NCBI GenBank assembly: GCA_024305405.1
Contig: JAKNDB010000087.1
Coordinates: forward strand, 2,604,001 to 2,668,000
DNA from: Dirofilaria immitis
Taxonomy: Eukaryota; Nematoda; Chromadorea; Rhabditida; Onchocercidae
Direction of reading: 5' to 3'
DNA length: 64,000 nucleotides
The notes beneath the pieces were generated by a model. It worked only from the letters and a program-made list of their open reading frames with translations, ran no database searches and was not told the DNA's origin. The translations under genes and the position numbers were made by a program. Shown one piece after another: positions 27,013 through 40,132 of the stretch (its first letter is position 1; every line of letters starts with the position of its first letter).

Positions 27013-29448
27013 ACCCAAATAAAGATTACTGTTCACTTAGCCAAGTTACAATAGCCCAAAATTATCAATCTCTAGTTAGCAGCAAATAAAGAAGAGACGA
27101 ATTCTCTCCTCCAATTCTAAAGAAAAGAAAAGAAAAACATTCTTAATTTCTGGAAAATTCAATTCGTTGAATAGTTTTCCGTACAACTATTTTTAATTTG
27201 ATATTACGTTTTTCCATTTTCCACATGATGATCCATTAGTGATTACGAATAAAACTTTTATAAAAAAAAATTAATTCATCATTTTTAATCATTATTTTTT
27301 TCATGGTACATTCCTTTTAAAAATTGTACTTATTTTTAAATAATTATCATTCAAAATTAAAATCGAAAAAAAAAACAAAATAAATTATAATTTCAAATAG
27401 TTTCTTTTTTTGAAAATCAATTAGAAGTAATGGAGAAAAAAAGAAAAAAAGACTAATTGAAAGATTACAATATTTTCTCACAAAACAAAAAACGGAAAAA
27501 ACGACAAAAAGTATTCATTGAATAATAAATGATATCATTTTGAATCATTTCAAATAATCAATTCTAAATTATTCTGAAAAATTAATTAATTACTATATTA
27601 AATTGTAGATAATAATAATTTGAAAAGTTCAATTAAATTCCATTCAACTTTTGCTAAAATTTAGTATAATAAGATAGTAATAAGTATTATTCTTGTGAAA
27701 TAATCAGTAGCTAAGATTAACGTCGTAATTAAAATATTAATTTGTCATTATCATTGCACTCATAATCGATTCAATGATTGTCAAAGATATCCGGCTGCAT
27801 ATTATATTTTGTTTTTCATGTGTTACTACTGTACGAGTACGTTAGATACAGTCTGATACTGGTCTTTTTCCAGAAATGATTTCATTCATTATAATTACCT
27901 ATTCATCCATTAACTGTTTAAGCTATTATAATATTGATAATCAATAATTATTACGATAATTCTTAAGTAACTACAATTTTCCTTTAGACCAACAAAATTG
28001 ATACATCGAAATATAAGATAGGAGAAATAGTGATATATCCGATATCATTTCATTATTAATCGGTCTTTCACGTAAATTATCACTATGTAAGGCTTGTTGG
28101 GAAAAAATTAAATTGATCTCCAATACCAACAATTGATGAAAATGATAATTCCGAATTTCCAGCAATAGTCATCGAAAAATTGAAATAATTTTAGTATAAG
28201 AAATACTCAAACAATTAAAGTATTGTAGTATTACTTAAATGAATTTTACTATGTCCAATGTAATGAAGCACTTATCCTATTCTCGAAGTTTATTTTCAAT
28301 AATGAAATATCGAAACTAATTCGCTAACAAATATTTTGGGTCGGATAATTTGGCTACGTGCAACATTTGGAAGATTATAAAAATTTTTTAAGTGATAACC
28401 AAGTTATGTAATATTTGATATGTTGTATAGCAACTATCACTATAAAAATGATTGTTATCTGTCAAAAGAGTTTGTCTTGTTTACTATTCATTTTACACCT
28501 TTTGCTTTAATCATTAACTACGAGCGGCGTTTTCCAACTCAATTACCAATTCCTGATACCAACAAATTTCGGATAACTTTCTTATAATCAAAAGTATTTA
28601 TCTGTTCATTGTATTTCAATTATATTATAGATATTCCTCTGCTACTTTGTATATCATAATTCTCACGAATAAATTCCGTCGTAACAAACTTCGTTGAGCA
28701 ACAAATTCTGTATCCACAATTTTCAATTCTTCAACATGAAAAACTTTCCCCGAAAAAAATCAGTTATTTCAACAAATATATTATCTCCAAAATTACATCA
28801 TCCTGTAAAACGAAGAATTTTCAATAAATATCTATGATATAACAAAAAGTATTAAGCTATAACCCTGGTAATTTTCTTAAGTATTATAGGTTAAATATTT
28901 TCCTATAAAAGGAATATCAATAAGAAATTTATAGGCTATAATTTAATTATAAAGGTAGAAGCAAAGTTAGAGCATTCAGAAATTAGAAGAATGATGATTA
29001 ATCTGCAGATATCCGATGTCAATAATCATTTCTGCTTGGCGAAGTTTCAAGACCTATTCTTTCATCAAACTTGCTGGAGTTTCTACTAACTTTTGATTGA
29101 TCTCTTGTCATTTGATTTACATCTGACTTAAAGTTTCATATAACTTTTATAGATACTATCAATAATTTCTTGATGTTATGTTTTACTATATCCGCAAAGA
29201 AGTCTTGAAATATTTCTTTGTCCCATGAATTTCCGGAAAGATTCATATCAAATATCTAATTCCCAACATAAATAGATGTTTCCTCGCCGAGATCTTTATT
29301 CTATCGATTTTATTTAAAAATTTAAAATCCGTTTCTCCCAATCTTAGCAATATTATAACTATTTAAATAGATTTTCTTTATTCTAATCGACAAGAAGTTT
29401 GTTAAATTATAATTCATTGCGCACAACTAATTCAGATTGTTAGTACCA

Positions 29449-29831
29449 ATGCATCCTTCCGATGCCTTCTTATTAGTTCTCTCTGCAGTTTTCGTAGTCC
29501 AGGTGAGTTCTCTAACTATTTCTAAGCAAAAAAAAAAAAGTAATTTTAAAAGTTTGAAGGATTTTTCGAAAACTTTTTGGAAATTTTATTTTCAGGCTTC
29601 TACTCCGTCACAGTTGAGAGGACCACCAGGAGAGCCAGGATGAGATGGAAAAGTTGGAGAACCAGGACCAAGAGGACCGGATGGACTTGAGGGAGCAGTA
29701 GGAGAAAAAGGCTATACAGGAGAACCTGAAATCGAGACCCGCCGGGAGGAACTAGACCAATGGGAATGAAAGGTGAAGTGGGCAATGAAGGAATGGGAGG
29801 CATAAGAGGACAAGATAGGATGGCAAAATAA
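29449..29831 (+). pseudogene. Short secreted collagen gene, copy A (broken)
   Basis: Exon 1 (29449-29502) encodes the signal peptide MHPSDAFLLVLSAVFVVQ and ends in a GTGAGT donor. Exon 2 starts after TTTTCAG at 29596 and reads ASTPSQLRGPPGEPG, then a TGA at 29641-29643 where an Arg codon is expected (GEPG-stop-DGKVGEPG). The same frame continues with clear Gly-X-Y repeats (GPRGPDGLEGAVGEKGYTG). Around 29727-29735 the repeat frame shifts by one, and Gly-X-Y continues as MGMKGEVGNEG to a TAA at 29829-29831 that overlaps an AATAAA. One nonsense change and one frameshift indicate a decaying gene. ATTCAG just before the 5' end looks like a trans-splice site. Copy B at 35438 has identical architecture. 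Confidence 0.8.
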
Positions 29832-31529
29832 AAGCAACAATTAATGGAATATATCGGTGATAACGAAACACTTCCTATCAATCGTGTCGATTTTCTTATT
29901 CGGATTGCTTTTTTTTTTTCTCTCATCACAAATTTATGTTAAAATTGTATTCTTATTCATTATTTCACGAAATTTATAGATTTAAAATAGTCGATACTCT
30001 TATGGGATTTGTTTATGAATTTCGGATTATAAAATTGAGACAAACATTTTGGTATATATTTATTTGTTTGGTTATTAAAATATAAATATAATATCAAATT
30101 ACTATTCGACCATATGCATTCTTTTGTTTTTGCAATTTTAATTACATTAATCAGTCTGCCAGAATTACTGAAAGGATTACCAATAGTAACTACTATACCA
30201 ATAGTAACTAATATTGCGATAGAATGTAGATCAAAATCCTACATCAATTTTAAGCATAAAAATTGGCAAACTGAGAGAAAGAATAAAAAATTAAGATGAG
30301 AGAAATCAAATTGAAATAGAAAAAAAAATGATAAGTTTGATATTAATTGCTTTTCTCTGATATGATTTTTCATAAAGCATGAATTTTTCATAACAGATAA
30401 TACATTTGTTTCCTTTAATCATATGAAATAACAAAAATTTTTATGTTAATTAACAAATATTTTGCAAGTATTTAACTAAAAATATTTAGTATATAAATTG
30501 TTAAATTTATATTTTAGCAAATTTGAGAATACAATTTTCAATTTATTTAAATCTTTCTCATTACACATAGATAGATATGGATGATCATATGCACATATAT
30601 TATTAAAATATTTTCCTGGGCAATTTCTATCGTCAAAAATTAAAGATATTGAAAAATAAAAAAATTGGAACTATAATATGGAAGTCATTATACCTGTTTA
30701 ACTTTATTCACGATAGTTTGAAATATAATTATCTATCTCATTATCACTATCCTTCATCAACACTTCTCTTCACTTATTCAACATTGATAAATCCAGTTAT
30801 CCATTATTTAGTTTCGATAAGTGGCTCGTAAACAATCAGGGATAATCCATATTGTTACACTGACTATATCATTTGTTTCTGATAATAATAATTAAGTATT
30901 TTTCTAATATTAATTCTTCGAAAACATTAGTACTATGAAGAAAAATGGGAAAGTATAGAATACTGGATAAATTTATCATTTGGATTTTTAAAATCATTTC
31001 ATTTCCGCCATTTTTTGTATCCTCTGTTTTGTATGGTATAATTCATTCATTTTCATATCTTATCAGTTTAACTTTTACTATATATTTATTATTGGTGTAG
31101 CTGTTGTTATCAATGTTGTTACTTTACTGTTATTGTTATTGTTATCATTGCTATTTGTCATTTATTATCATATTTTTTCACATAATTCATATCATTTCAC
31201 TTTTTCTTTCTTAAAAATATAATTTAATGATCTGATTAGCTTATCTTTAGTTTAAGTACAACAAATTTTTGAATGAAAATGTTGTCAATTTTTGTGGTCC
31301 AACAATTATTGTAGATCTCTTGTAATTCAGCATTTATTGACGGTTTCTTCTAGGATCCGTTCCCTAGGGATGTCCTAATATTATTTGATAACAAAGATAA
31401 GAATGGATAATGTATGGTATTAACTTGGATATAAAGATGAGAACGGATGGTACATCATAATACAAATAACTTGTTAACAGGAAGAAATTACAATTTTTAA
31501 TGCTTGATAAAGCTAAAGCAGCTTGATTG

Positions 31530-31561
<32 letters not shown>

Positions 31562-34500
31562 TTAAAAGCAGTTACTTTCATTAATTTGAGAGGAATTAAT
31601 ATAATAATTTCATGTATTTAAGACTTTTCGAAGATATATTCTCTTCCTTCCCTATTCATTCGCCAAGGTTTTCTTTTCGGAATATTTTGATCTTATATGA
31701 TTTAATCAAATTTAATCGAATACAATAAAGATAAGAAAAATGTAATTATCCAAAATAAACATATAATTAATAATCTTTTTGTCATTTACATCTATAGCTA
31801 ATTCTTTAAATTTAATTGCTTTAAAAGAATTTTTTTGTTTTTAATCTATTGATAAATATATATATATATATATTTATTCTTATTTGAATATTCATAGTTT
31901 TATTTTAATTATTAGAAATGGATAAACTATTGATATTTCATAATTTTTTCATTTACATTTATTAAAATTCACAAAAAAAAGATATTAGGATGGTGGAATT
32001 TCATTTAATTTTTTCCTGTAAAATTTTCTGTTTATCATCTAAAATGATGAAATATTTTATTTTTCCTATAGTATTATTATATCTTACATATTCTATGGTA
32101 AATATTGCATGATATTAACTTATTATTATGCAAATTTACAGTATGCGAAAGAATATCTACATATATAAACACGGGATGCATATGCAACGAATGCAAGAAA
32201 CATTTCCAGTTGTGTAGTTATCATTAATTGCTCTCTTATCGATATCATTTTTTTAATACCCAAAATATTTTTTCCTCTTTAAGGAAGAATTTTCAGCATT
32301 GATTGAATAAATAATATGCTCTCTTCAAGTTTTAAAAGCTTTAGTAATTCGGATTTAACAAAATGTTAATTTAACCTTAAAATAACGTCTATTAATTAAC
32401 AAACTGAATGTCAAAACAAAATGACAAATAAAAGTTACATTTCAATAAAATGTAAATAACTTTCATAATGTTGTTATTACGATTGGCAAAAGTATTAGTT
32501 GTAATAATTTCAGACTTATTCAATTTGAATTATTAAAAACTTTACATTTTTCTTACCAAAAATAAAATAAAATTTTGTATAATTTGAATATTCTATTTGT
32601 TATATTATTGTTTTATTACTTTTTTTTGTTTTCTCTTCTTTCATCGAAATGTTAACATCAAAATTTCTTATTTTATTATATTCATTCCTTTTCTATATCG
32701 TTCATGTCTTCTATTTTCTTCTATTGATATATATGTTTGAATCATATCACAAAATGACTTTTTTTTTTTCAACGAAACTAAAATTATTCAGAATTTTTAG
32801 AAGGATGAAAATTTCACATTAATAATGATAATAGCATTAAAGAAGAAATGCGCATTTATTGAATTTATTTATACATAAATTTTCAAAATTTGTTATTCTA
32901 ATGTTGTCTGATATAATGATGCTTATAACAGGAAGGATTTCACAATATTGATGAATTATTTTTATTATTAAAAATCTTAATATTTTTTTCCCATGTTATT
33001 ATCAGCAATTAATCCGTTTCTCTATCTTTTATTTATATTTATCTATCTCTCTATATTTGATTTTATCGAAGAAATAATCTTAAGTCAAATTGCTTATGTT
33101 ATTTACAACTATAATTATCGCTTCTTTTCTTGTTGTTATGATAAATTAATAGTTAAATTTTGAAATAAGTTAATTAGCAGTACATTTCTTAAATAAGATA
33201 ATTAGGAACAATTCTTTTCTATCTAAAAGATGTTGCATTTATTTAAGAATTTTCCATGTTATACTATTAAAAGAAATTATGCTTTCTCTTAATATCAGTA
33301 AATTGTTTTATTTTTCTATACTTAATTACTCTTGGTACATTGATATTATTATTATAATTTACGATTGCTACTATGTTAATCATTATTACTGTTAAAGAGT
33401 TAAGCTCGAACTTTTCCATCAAAGGAAACATGATCAGAATAAATATTATTATGAATTTTATATTCCAACATTCACAAGTTTTCCTATATTCCAATAAACC
33501 ATAAGCAAAGTATAATTACATTTTGATCATAAGTAGGATTGAGTTAACAATTTTAAAAAGGAGTTACTGTTAGTAATATAAAATGGAAATATTTTTGATA
33601 AACGATTTGAATTCTTACACATTTATTCAAATTACAATATAGTCATCGATAAATACCTTCTCGAATTTCATTTCACTTCGTCTTTTTTTCATTCCTTTAA
33701 AAATTATTCCTTTCCGTATCATTTTTATTTGATTTATATCAAATTATTTAATGAATGAAGTAATTAACAAAGTTTTTGAAAGTCAAAGAATTCAAAAAGC
33801 AGTGAGAAAAAAATTAATTTTATTCCTTGTATTTCCAAAAATAATATTTTTTTGTTTTTAAAAAATTTGAAGATTTGAAAGTACATATGTAATATTTAAT
33901 CATTTCTCACAAATCAGTTGCAAACTGTTAATATCAGTTCTTATAGATACGTTCCTATTGGTTTTTGATCAGATCATCTAATTTCAATCACAAATCAATT
34001 TCCATTGTCAGTATCGTAGTTAAATTAGTGATTGTAAAATTATGATATTTTAATCAAAAAATGTAGAGTTTGTATTACATCTTATTACTGAAAGAGAAAA
34101 TTAAAATAAAACGAAAATATTTGGATAGAGTAAGTGCTAAAAAATGATATTGTTTGCATAAATTCGAAATGTGAAATCGGTAGGATTCTAAATATTATTA
34201 GATTAAAAAATTAGATGTGGTCGATTTTCAAAAGTTTTATCAAGTTTAAAATATAAATAAGATGTTCGATTCATGATATTTTATCGGAAATAATTAAAGT
34301 GATAATGATACTATGATTTGAAAACATAACAAAGTTTTCCTTTATAAAATTCAAACTTTTATCCTAATATCCACAACGAAGTTTAAATATAGTCAAATTA
34401 TAAAAAGAATTAAAGACAAAATAAGTTTGCGAAAATTAGTAATATTGTTTTGTAATGGCCTATAAAATAAAATTTCCAAAGCCTAATTTTCTACACCATT

Positions 34501-35437
34501 CCAATTGCATATTTCATATCGTCAGTATTGAAAATGAACATTTGATGATGACAAAGAGTAATCCCATTTCCTATTATGATAATCTTCTACATCGCAATAA
34601 ATTGTCTGCATATACAAAAAGTTGAATATGAGTTTCAATTGAAAGTTTCAAGATATGTGGTATCAGTTATGCTAACATTAAAATGATTCAAAAAAATTCA
34701 GAAATTCATAATAATTAATGGTATTAGTTAAATTCTTAAATTGATTCTTCTTTTAGAAGTCTTAAAATTTGCACTTCCATCTAGCTTCTCGAATCTCGAT
34801 CAACCTGACTTTTCATTATTTAATTTTCCTTCCTCCAATTGTAATCATAGCATAAAATGATCTGTGTAATCTTCATTGATGCAGATACCATCAATAATCT
34901 TTTGATAAAAATCATTTCATTCCATAAATAATTTTTGAAACAATTATTTGTTTTATAAATTCTAAACAGATTCATAGCTGCTATCCTAATTTTTAATATA
35001 AATAGGAGATTTCATTTTGGAGTAGCTCCATCGATATTTTGTATAAATCTTAAGATTTTTTTGACATTTATGACGATATGACAGTTTAAGAAAAATTTCT
35101 ATATTATAATTCCAGTCCATTATATTTTGTTCCTTATGTCTCCAAAAATATTGGAGTTTTTCAGATGAAACATTTAAATTCTAATCAACCAATTATGATT
35201 TATCTTAAGGAATTATGGACTATAAATGCGGGTGTGGTACTATCCGTAAAATATCTATATTGCGGGATGATCTTCAAAAGAATTTAAATACTTTGTATAA
35301 TATCTCTTGTTTAAATATTTTGTATAATATCTCTTTTCCTTTCTAAAATTCCAAGCGATCAAAAATTTGGATATTTGAAAAAATTCAGAAGATTCCTATT
35401 ATTTATAAATATAATCAATTTCAGATTTTCAGTACCA
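29832..35437. other. AT-rich intergenic DNA between the two mini-collagen copies
   Basis: No supported gene. A 61-codon ORF at 30114-30299 starts with a signal-peptide-like MHSFVFAILITLISL and has an internal PIVTT/PIVTN repeat, but no splice or homology support. AT dinucleotide runs lie at 31527-31558 and 31857-31872. Confidence 0.5.
31527..31558. repeat. (AT)n microsatellite
   Basis: About 15 uninterrupted TA dinucleotides. Confidence 0.95.
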
Positions 35438-35805
35438 ATGCATCTTCTCAGTATTCTCCTATTGGTTGTCTGTGCCCTTTTCGTGGTTCAGGTAAATTCC
35501 TCAATACATTTTCAAGTAATAAAAAGATGTTTGGAGTAAGATTTCAAAGTATTCGCAAATTTTATTTTTTTAGGCTTGCAATCCACAGCTTCCAGGGCCG
35601 CCTGGAAGGGATGGAAACAAAGGACCAAAGGAATGCCAGAAAATTCTGGTCATCAAGAAAAGCAAGGATCATTTAAACTGCCAGGACAACCAGGAGGTGT
35701 AGGTGTAGTTGGTAGACGAGGATTGCGAGGACCGCAGGGTGATCAAAGTACGAAGGAGATATAGGAGCACAAACACCAAGACGAGCGAATTTAGGAGGAA
35801 GATAA
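35438..35805 (+). pseudogene. Short secreted collagen gene, copy B (broken)
   Basis: Exon 1 (35438-35491) is 54 nt, exactly as in copy A, and encodes the signal peptide MHLLSILLLVVCALFVVQ followed by a GTAAAT donor. Exon 2 starts after TTTTTTTAG at 35574 with ACNPQLPGPPGRDGNKG. Soon after, the Gly-X-Y frame shifts by one and runs GSFKLPGQPGGVGVVGRRG, LRGPQGD. A second shift near 35750 is needed to reach GDIGAQTPRRANLGGR and the TAA at 35803-35805; AATAAA follows at 35810-35815. As written, both the initial and middle frames hit stops early, so the gene is disrupted. TTTCAG lies just before the 5' end. The mature protein would have been about 95-100 residues, far shorter than cuticle collagens. 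Confidence 0.8.
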
Positions 35806-38800
35806 AAGTAATAAATCATGGAACTTGATGGAAATAAAGATGTAAATTCCAATCAGTCATATTAGTTTTCTTGTTTGAATTTTTTTGTTTCATCAACGCA
35901 TCGTTAGATGTCATGGGTTTGTTTATAAATATTGAATAATTTACTAGCGTTAAATGATTCAAGAAAATTCAGAAATTCAAAAATTTTGCGTTTCTTCAAA
36001 ATTCAGAAATTTGCGTTTCATCAACCTATCGTTAGATGTCATGATGGTTTCATCAACGCATCATTAGATTCGTGATTTGTTTATAAATATTGAATAATTT
36101 ACTATATTTTTACGATCACATCACATTTTAAATAATTTTGATAAAATTTCATCAATCAAACATCTAATTTATTATTTGAATTCTTTATGAGCCGTCTTTG
36201 ACAAGAAGATTGGGGAATTTAATCAACTTAATATAAATAATGAAAAAGAAGAAATGATTGATACTTATCAGGAATTTGATATCGAAGAATCCGAACCAAT
36301 TAGTTTCAGTCTTTGCCTTTGAAAGTTTTTTTATACGAATTCATAAATCAAGTGCTTTTATTGGTTGAAATTCATAGAGTTTTTCCACAACTTAGCTTTC
36401 TAAATCCAAAAAAACTCTTCAAGCTTAAATTATAAATTCAATTTTGAATAGTTTTCTTTTAACTTTTTAGCAAGTATGGAAAGCAAATGAAAATTGAGAA
36501 AAGAAATTAAGTGAAAATCACTGAAAAAGAGTTTCTACAAAAGAAAAAAATAAAGATAAGAGTCAAGTAAGATTGAGATAAAAATCTAATCACTTATAAA
36601 ATTGCCTTGAAACAAGGAGCAAAAATCTTTAAAGCTTTTATTTCATCACATTCTTTTGTTCCTAGTTTAGGAAATCTGATCTTGTAACTTATTTTTCCAA
36701 GTTCTTAGACTTCACTTTGGCAATTCACGGTTCAAAACGCTTTTTCAATCATCATTTATTCTTATGCTAACAATTGAGTTAAATCCATCTTTTAAAATAA
36801 AATAAAATTACTGCGTAAAATAAGCGATTTTCCACCTTTTGCTTTCATAACTTACTTCATATTTATTCTAACTTACAACAAGTTTTATTTGCACTAATAT
36901 TTATTAGCATTATTCCAATGTTAAAGAAAGTTTAATAAATAAATATGCATATACTGTTTCGTTTTCAAATCTTCACTAAATGTGATATTTTTGTACTTTC
37001 TCAAAAGAAAGCTTAATCTAAAAATAATTTCAACGATTCCAACAAGAAATATCGTAACATTTATTTAATTATATGGCTGAAATGGAGACATTAACTAAAA
37101 ACAACTCTGAAATTTTTATTCCAAAATGTTATGCACGAAATGAGAAATAAGACTAATTCTAATTTATTCTTATTCATTTTTAAATCAAATTTCAAATTTT
37201 ATTTTATTATTACATGCATATATTATTTCAGACAATGTTTTACAATTAATCGAAGTTATAAAATTGTTTTTTTTCCTTTTTAAATTAATTATTTTCGATT
37301 ATTGTTAAAATTTTTGGAAAAAAATACTAAAAAAGACGAATAAACAATTTCTATTATAGTAAAATAAGATTTTTACTAAAAATTATAACAAATGCTTCTC
37401 TTTCTGCACTAATCAATCATTTAATTCGGATACAATCTTTTTTTTCAAACTATAAAAAGATGATTATTGCAATGCTATGAAAGAAACAAGAAGTTTTCAA
37501 TTATAAATAAATAAATAATAAAAATTAAGAATGATGGATTATGAGAAGGGGATTAAAGAAAGTGGACAGTACCGAGAAAAATTATAGCAAAATCGAGATA
37601 TAAATGTGTGAAAACAATGAATGGAATATATTCAATAATAATAGTATCAAATTTTATCAAGTAAGATGTTTAGAACGAAAACATTAAAAGCAATAAAAGA
37701 ATCAAATGCAAATTTTAAGATTTTCATGACCTAAATGATATGATGTTTGTTAATTTTATAGACGTTGCATGTATTATGACAACAAAAAATTTGTCAGAAA
37801 AGATACTAAGTTTTAATTTCGAATTAATTGCATCAATTTTTTTCTTTTGAAATTATCACATACATAGTGGCATATTATATACAAAAAAAAATTAATGATA
37901 GATCAAAAGATTAAATACAATACAATTTCATGTATGTATAATATGCAATATCTATATTTATCATGCTTAATCATAACTGATCGTCAGGCATTAAATGAAA
38001 TTTCTTAAAGTCGAACTCCTCTCTTCATGATTTTTATGGCAGACAAGAACTCCTTAAGTATTGCTTCTCTTCTGAATTCGAGCTAATACTGTGAAAGTTT
38101 TATCGCTCAATTATTAGTAAAAAAAAACTAATGAAATAAACTAACTTTCCAATTTTCGTTAAATTTGCTGGTGAGCTGATACACAGTAATATTATGCTGC
38201 TAATGTTATTGAAAGCTTTATTTTTTTCGAAATGTTGAAGACAAACAGAATCTTTGCTGTGTAGTCACAAATTACCGATTTTTTTTTAGAACTGTTTATT
38301 CGGAGCGGTAAAAAATACTAGTACGGGATCAGTATATAACTAAAACTATAGAATATTACGAATGGATATATAGAACGTAAAAAGAAGATGAAGATTAAAA
38401 GCCACAAGAGCAGGATGATATCGGCGGAATCAATCCATGAGATCACAAAAATTCTAACAGATGTTCTCTTAGAGGTGCAGACGCTTTGTATATGCAGATG
38501 CGAAAAGACGAAGTTACAATATGAGGACCATATGCAACAAAAAGGAAGAGCAAGGTAGACCAAGCCAATGTGTACAACCAAGGAAGGATGAGACATGGAT
38601 ATAATCACCTCTTTTGTTTATAATCTATAAATGGGATTTGAATCGTGGGAAAATAAGAATTCGAACATTGTCAAGTACTTCATGTTATTTATATATATAA
38701 ATCAATATATCAGAAAGCAACAATTTGAATTATTCAGTCCAAAATTTTGATAGAAATTTGCTTCAGGTTTCCCAACACTCTTGAGAGAAAAGAAGTTTGC

Positions 38801-40132
38801 AAATAATATTTCATTCAGAGTCAAGAAGATTGAAGAGGAAAAAATATTTTCAACCTATCAAATTTATTATTACATTTCATCAATATATACTATCTTTTCA
38901 TCTTTTGAAATTTATTGAAATTTGTCGCTTCAACAAAATAAATCCTTGGAGTTTGATATGACTAAAAATTTTAATTTTGAATTTTTTTACAAAAATTAAT
39001 GATTATATTTGTTTCTTTCTATTAAGAAATTATTTTCTCATCAGTGCCTATTTTTTTTTCTGCTATTCATGGTTTAATAAAAACACGGGACAATTATACC
39101 TGTTCAAGAATTGTAATTGAAGATTTGTCATATCACATCACATGTGCTAATATCTTTTCCTTATTGTGCCTTTTTATTATTATAATGGCCATTATGGGAC
39201 ATTTTTCTTATAAATATTCTTTTATTTTTCTTTTTCTCTTTTATAAAATTCAAAATGTACATGAATATAATTTAAAAATGAATAAAAAAATTCTTTTCCT
39301 GTATGAAATAAAATAATCGATACTGATAATTACTACAATTTCTTTTAAAATTACTTCAGACAGAAAAGATAAAAGCAAAAAGATTATTTATTTCATCGAA
39401 GAAATTTAGACTTTGGTTCATACTAAGAATTATCTTATATATAATACTATCTTTATTTGTGTATCAATTCATAAAACAATAATTAATTTACCAAATCAAT
39501 TAAAGATATAAAATCAACAATTAACTTCACTGTAGGCTCATTAAAAATATGAATTATCAATGAGTTGAACAAATTGAAAAAAATACTTTAAATTTCATTT
39601 AAGAAACTTAGCTTTGAATATTTTGTAATTAAAACACTCCTTAATTGTTCAATAAATGTTAAAAAAATTCCTTTATTTCTCCATTTATTATGAAATAAAT
39701 GATTGAAATTGAAATATGATTCATGAGATAAATACTTCTAGAATATTTTATTTCGAAAACAAATATTCATTCTGATCTTTAATATTTAGTTTTAATCGAT
39801 ATCATGATTTGACGAATGCTTAAATTTTAATATTAGTTTGTCTAATAATTTAATTCAATTAAACATCCCCAAATTAAAAAGGCAAAAATTTTAAGGACAA
39901 CTTTATTTTTATGTGAAGAAAGATAATTTCATAATTGAAATCACACTAACACACTAATAAACATGATAATCATAGTTATGGCCGATTATCGTTATATAAC
40001 AATTTATGAAAAAATTATGCCTACACTATATATCGACCTGTTATTGAGTCGGTAATAACAGTTGAAATATTGCAGAAAGTAAAGCAATCAAAAATCATCG
40101 CTATTATTCGTTTTCTTTTTCTTCCTTTTTTC
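35806..40132. other. AT-rich intergenic DNA with a local duplication
   Basis: No supported gene. It holds a ~60-bp local duplication (35888-36105), a GC-richer island with a 56-codon plus-strand ORF (about 38390-38560), and a 90-codon ORF at 39044-39316 of AT-driven composition without other support. Confidence 0.5.
35888..36105. repeat. Locally duplicated ~60-bp segment
   Basis: The segment at about 35888-35947 (GTTTCATCAACGCATC through TTTATAAATATTGAATAATTTACTA) is repeated with small differences at about 36047-36105, ~160 bp downstream. A third partial copy of its left end lies near 36016. It lies directly 3' of collagen copy B. Confidence 0.85.

Larger units (their letters stand above)
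24746..29448. other. AT-rich intergenic DNA with one MITE and one possible small gene
   Basis: Apart from the inverted-repeat element at 26176-26365 and the ORF at 26737-27012, no gene structure is visible. Long A/T-rich runs dominate. Confidence 0.5.

Noticed and set aside
30114..30299. 61-codon ORF with a signal-peptide-like start
   Set aside because: Hydrophobic starts are common by chance in AT-rich DNA. No splice signal, poly(A) signal or homology supports it, though it resembles the nearby mini-collagen leaders in starting with Met-His.
39044..39316. 90-codon plus-strand ORF with hydrophobic segments
   Set aside because: AT-driven F/I/L/K composition and no recognisable family or gene structure.
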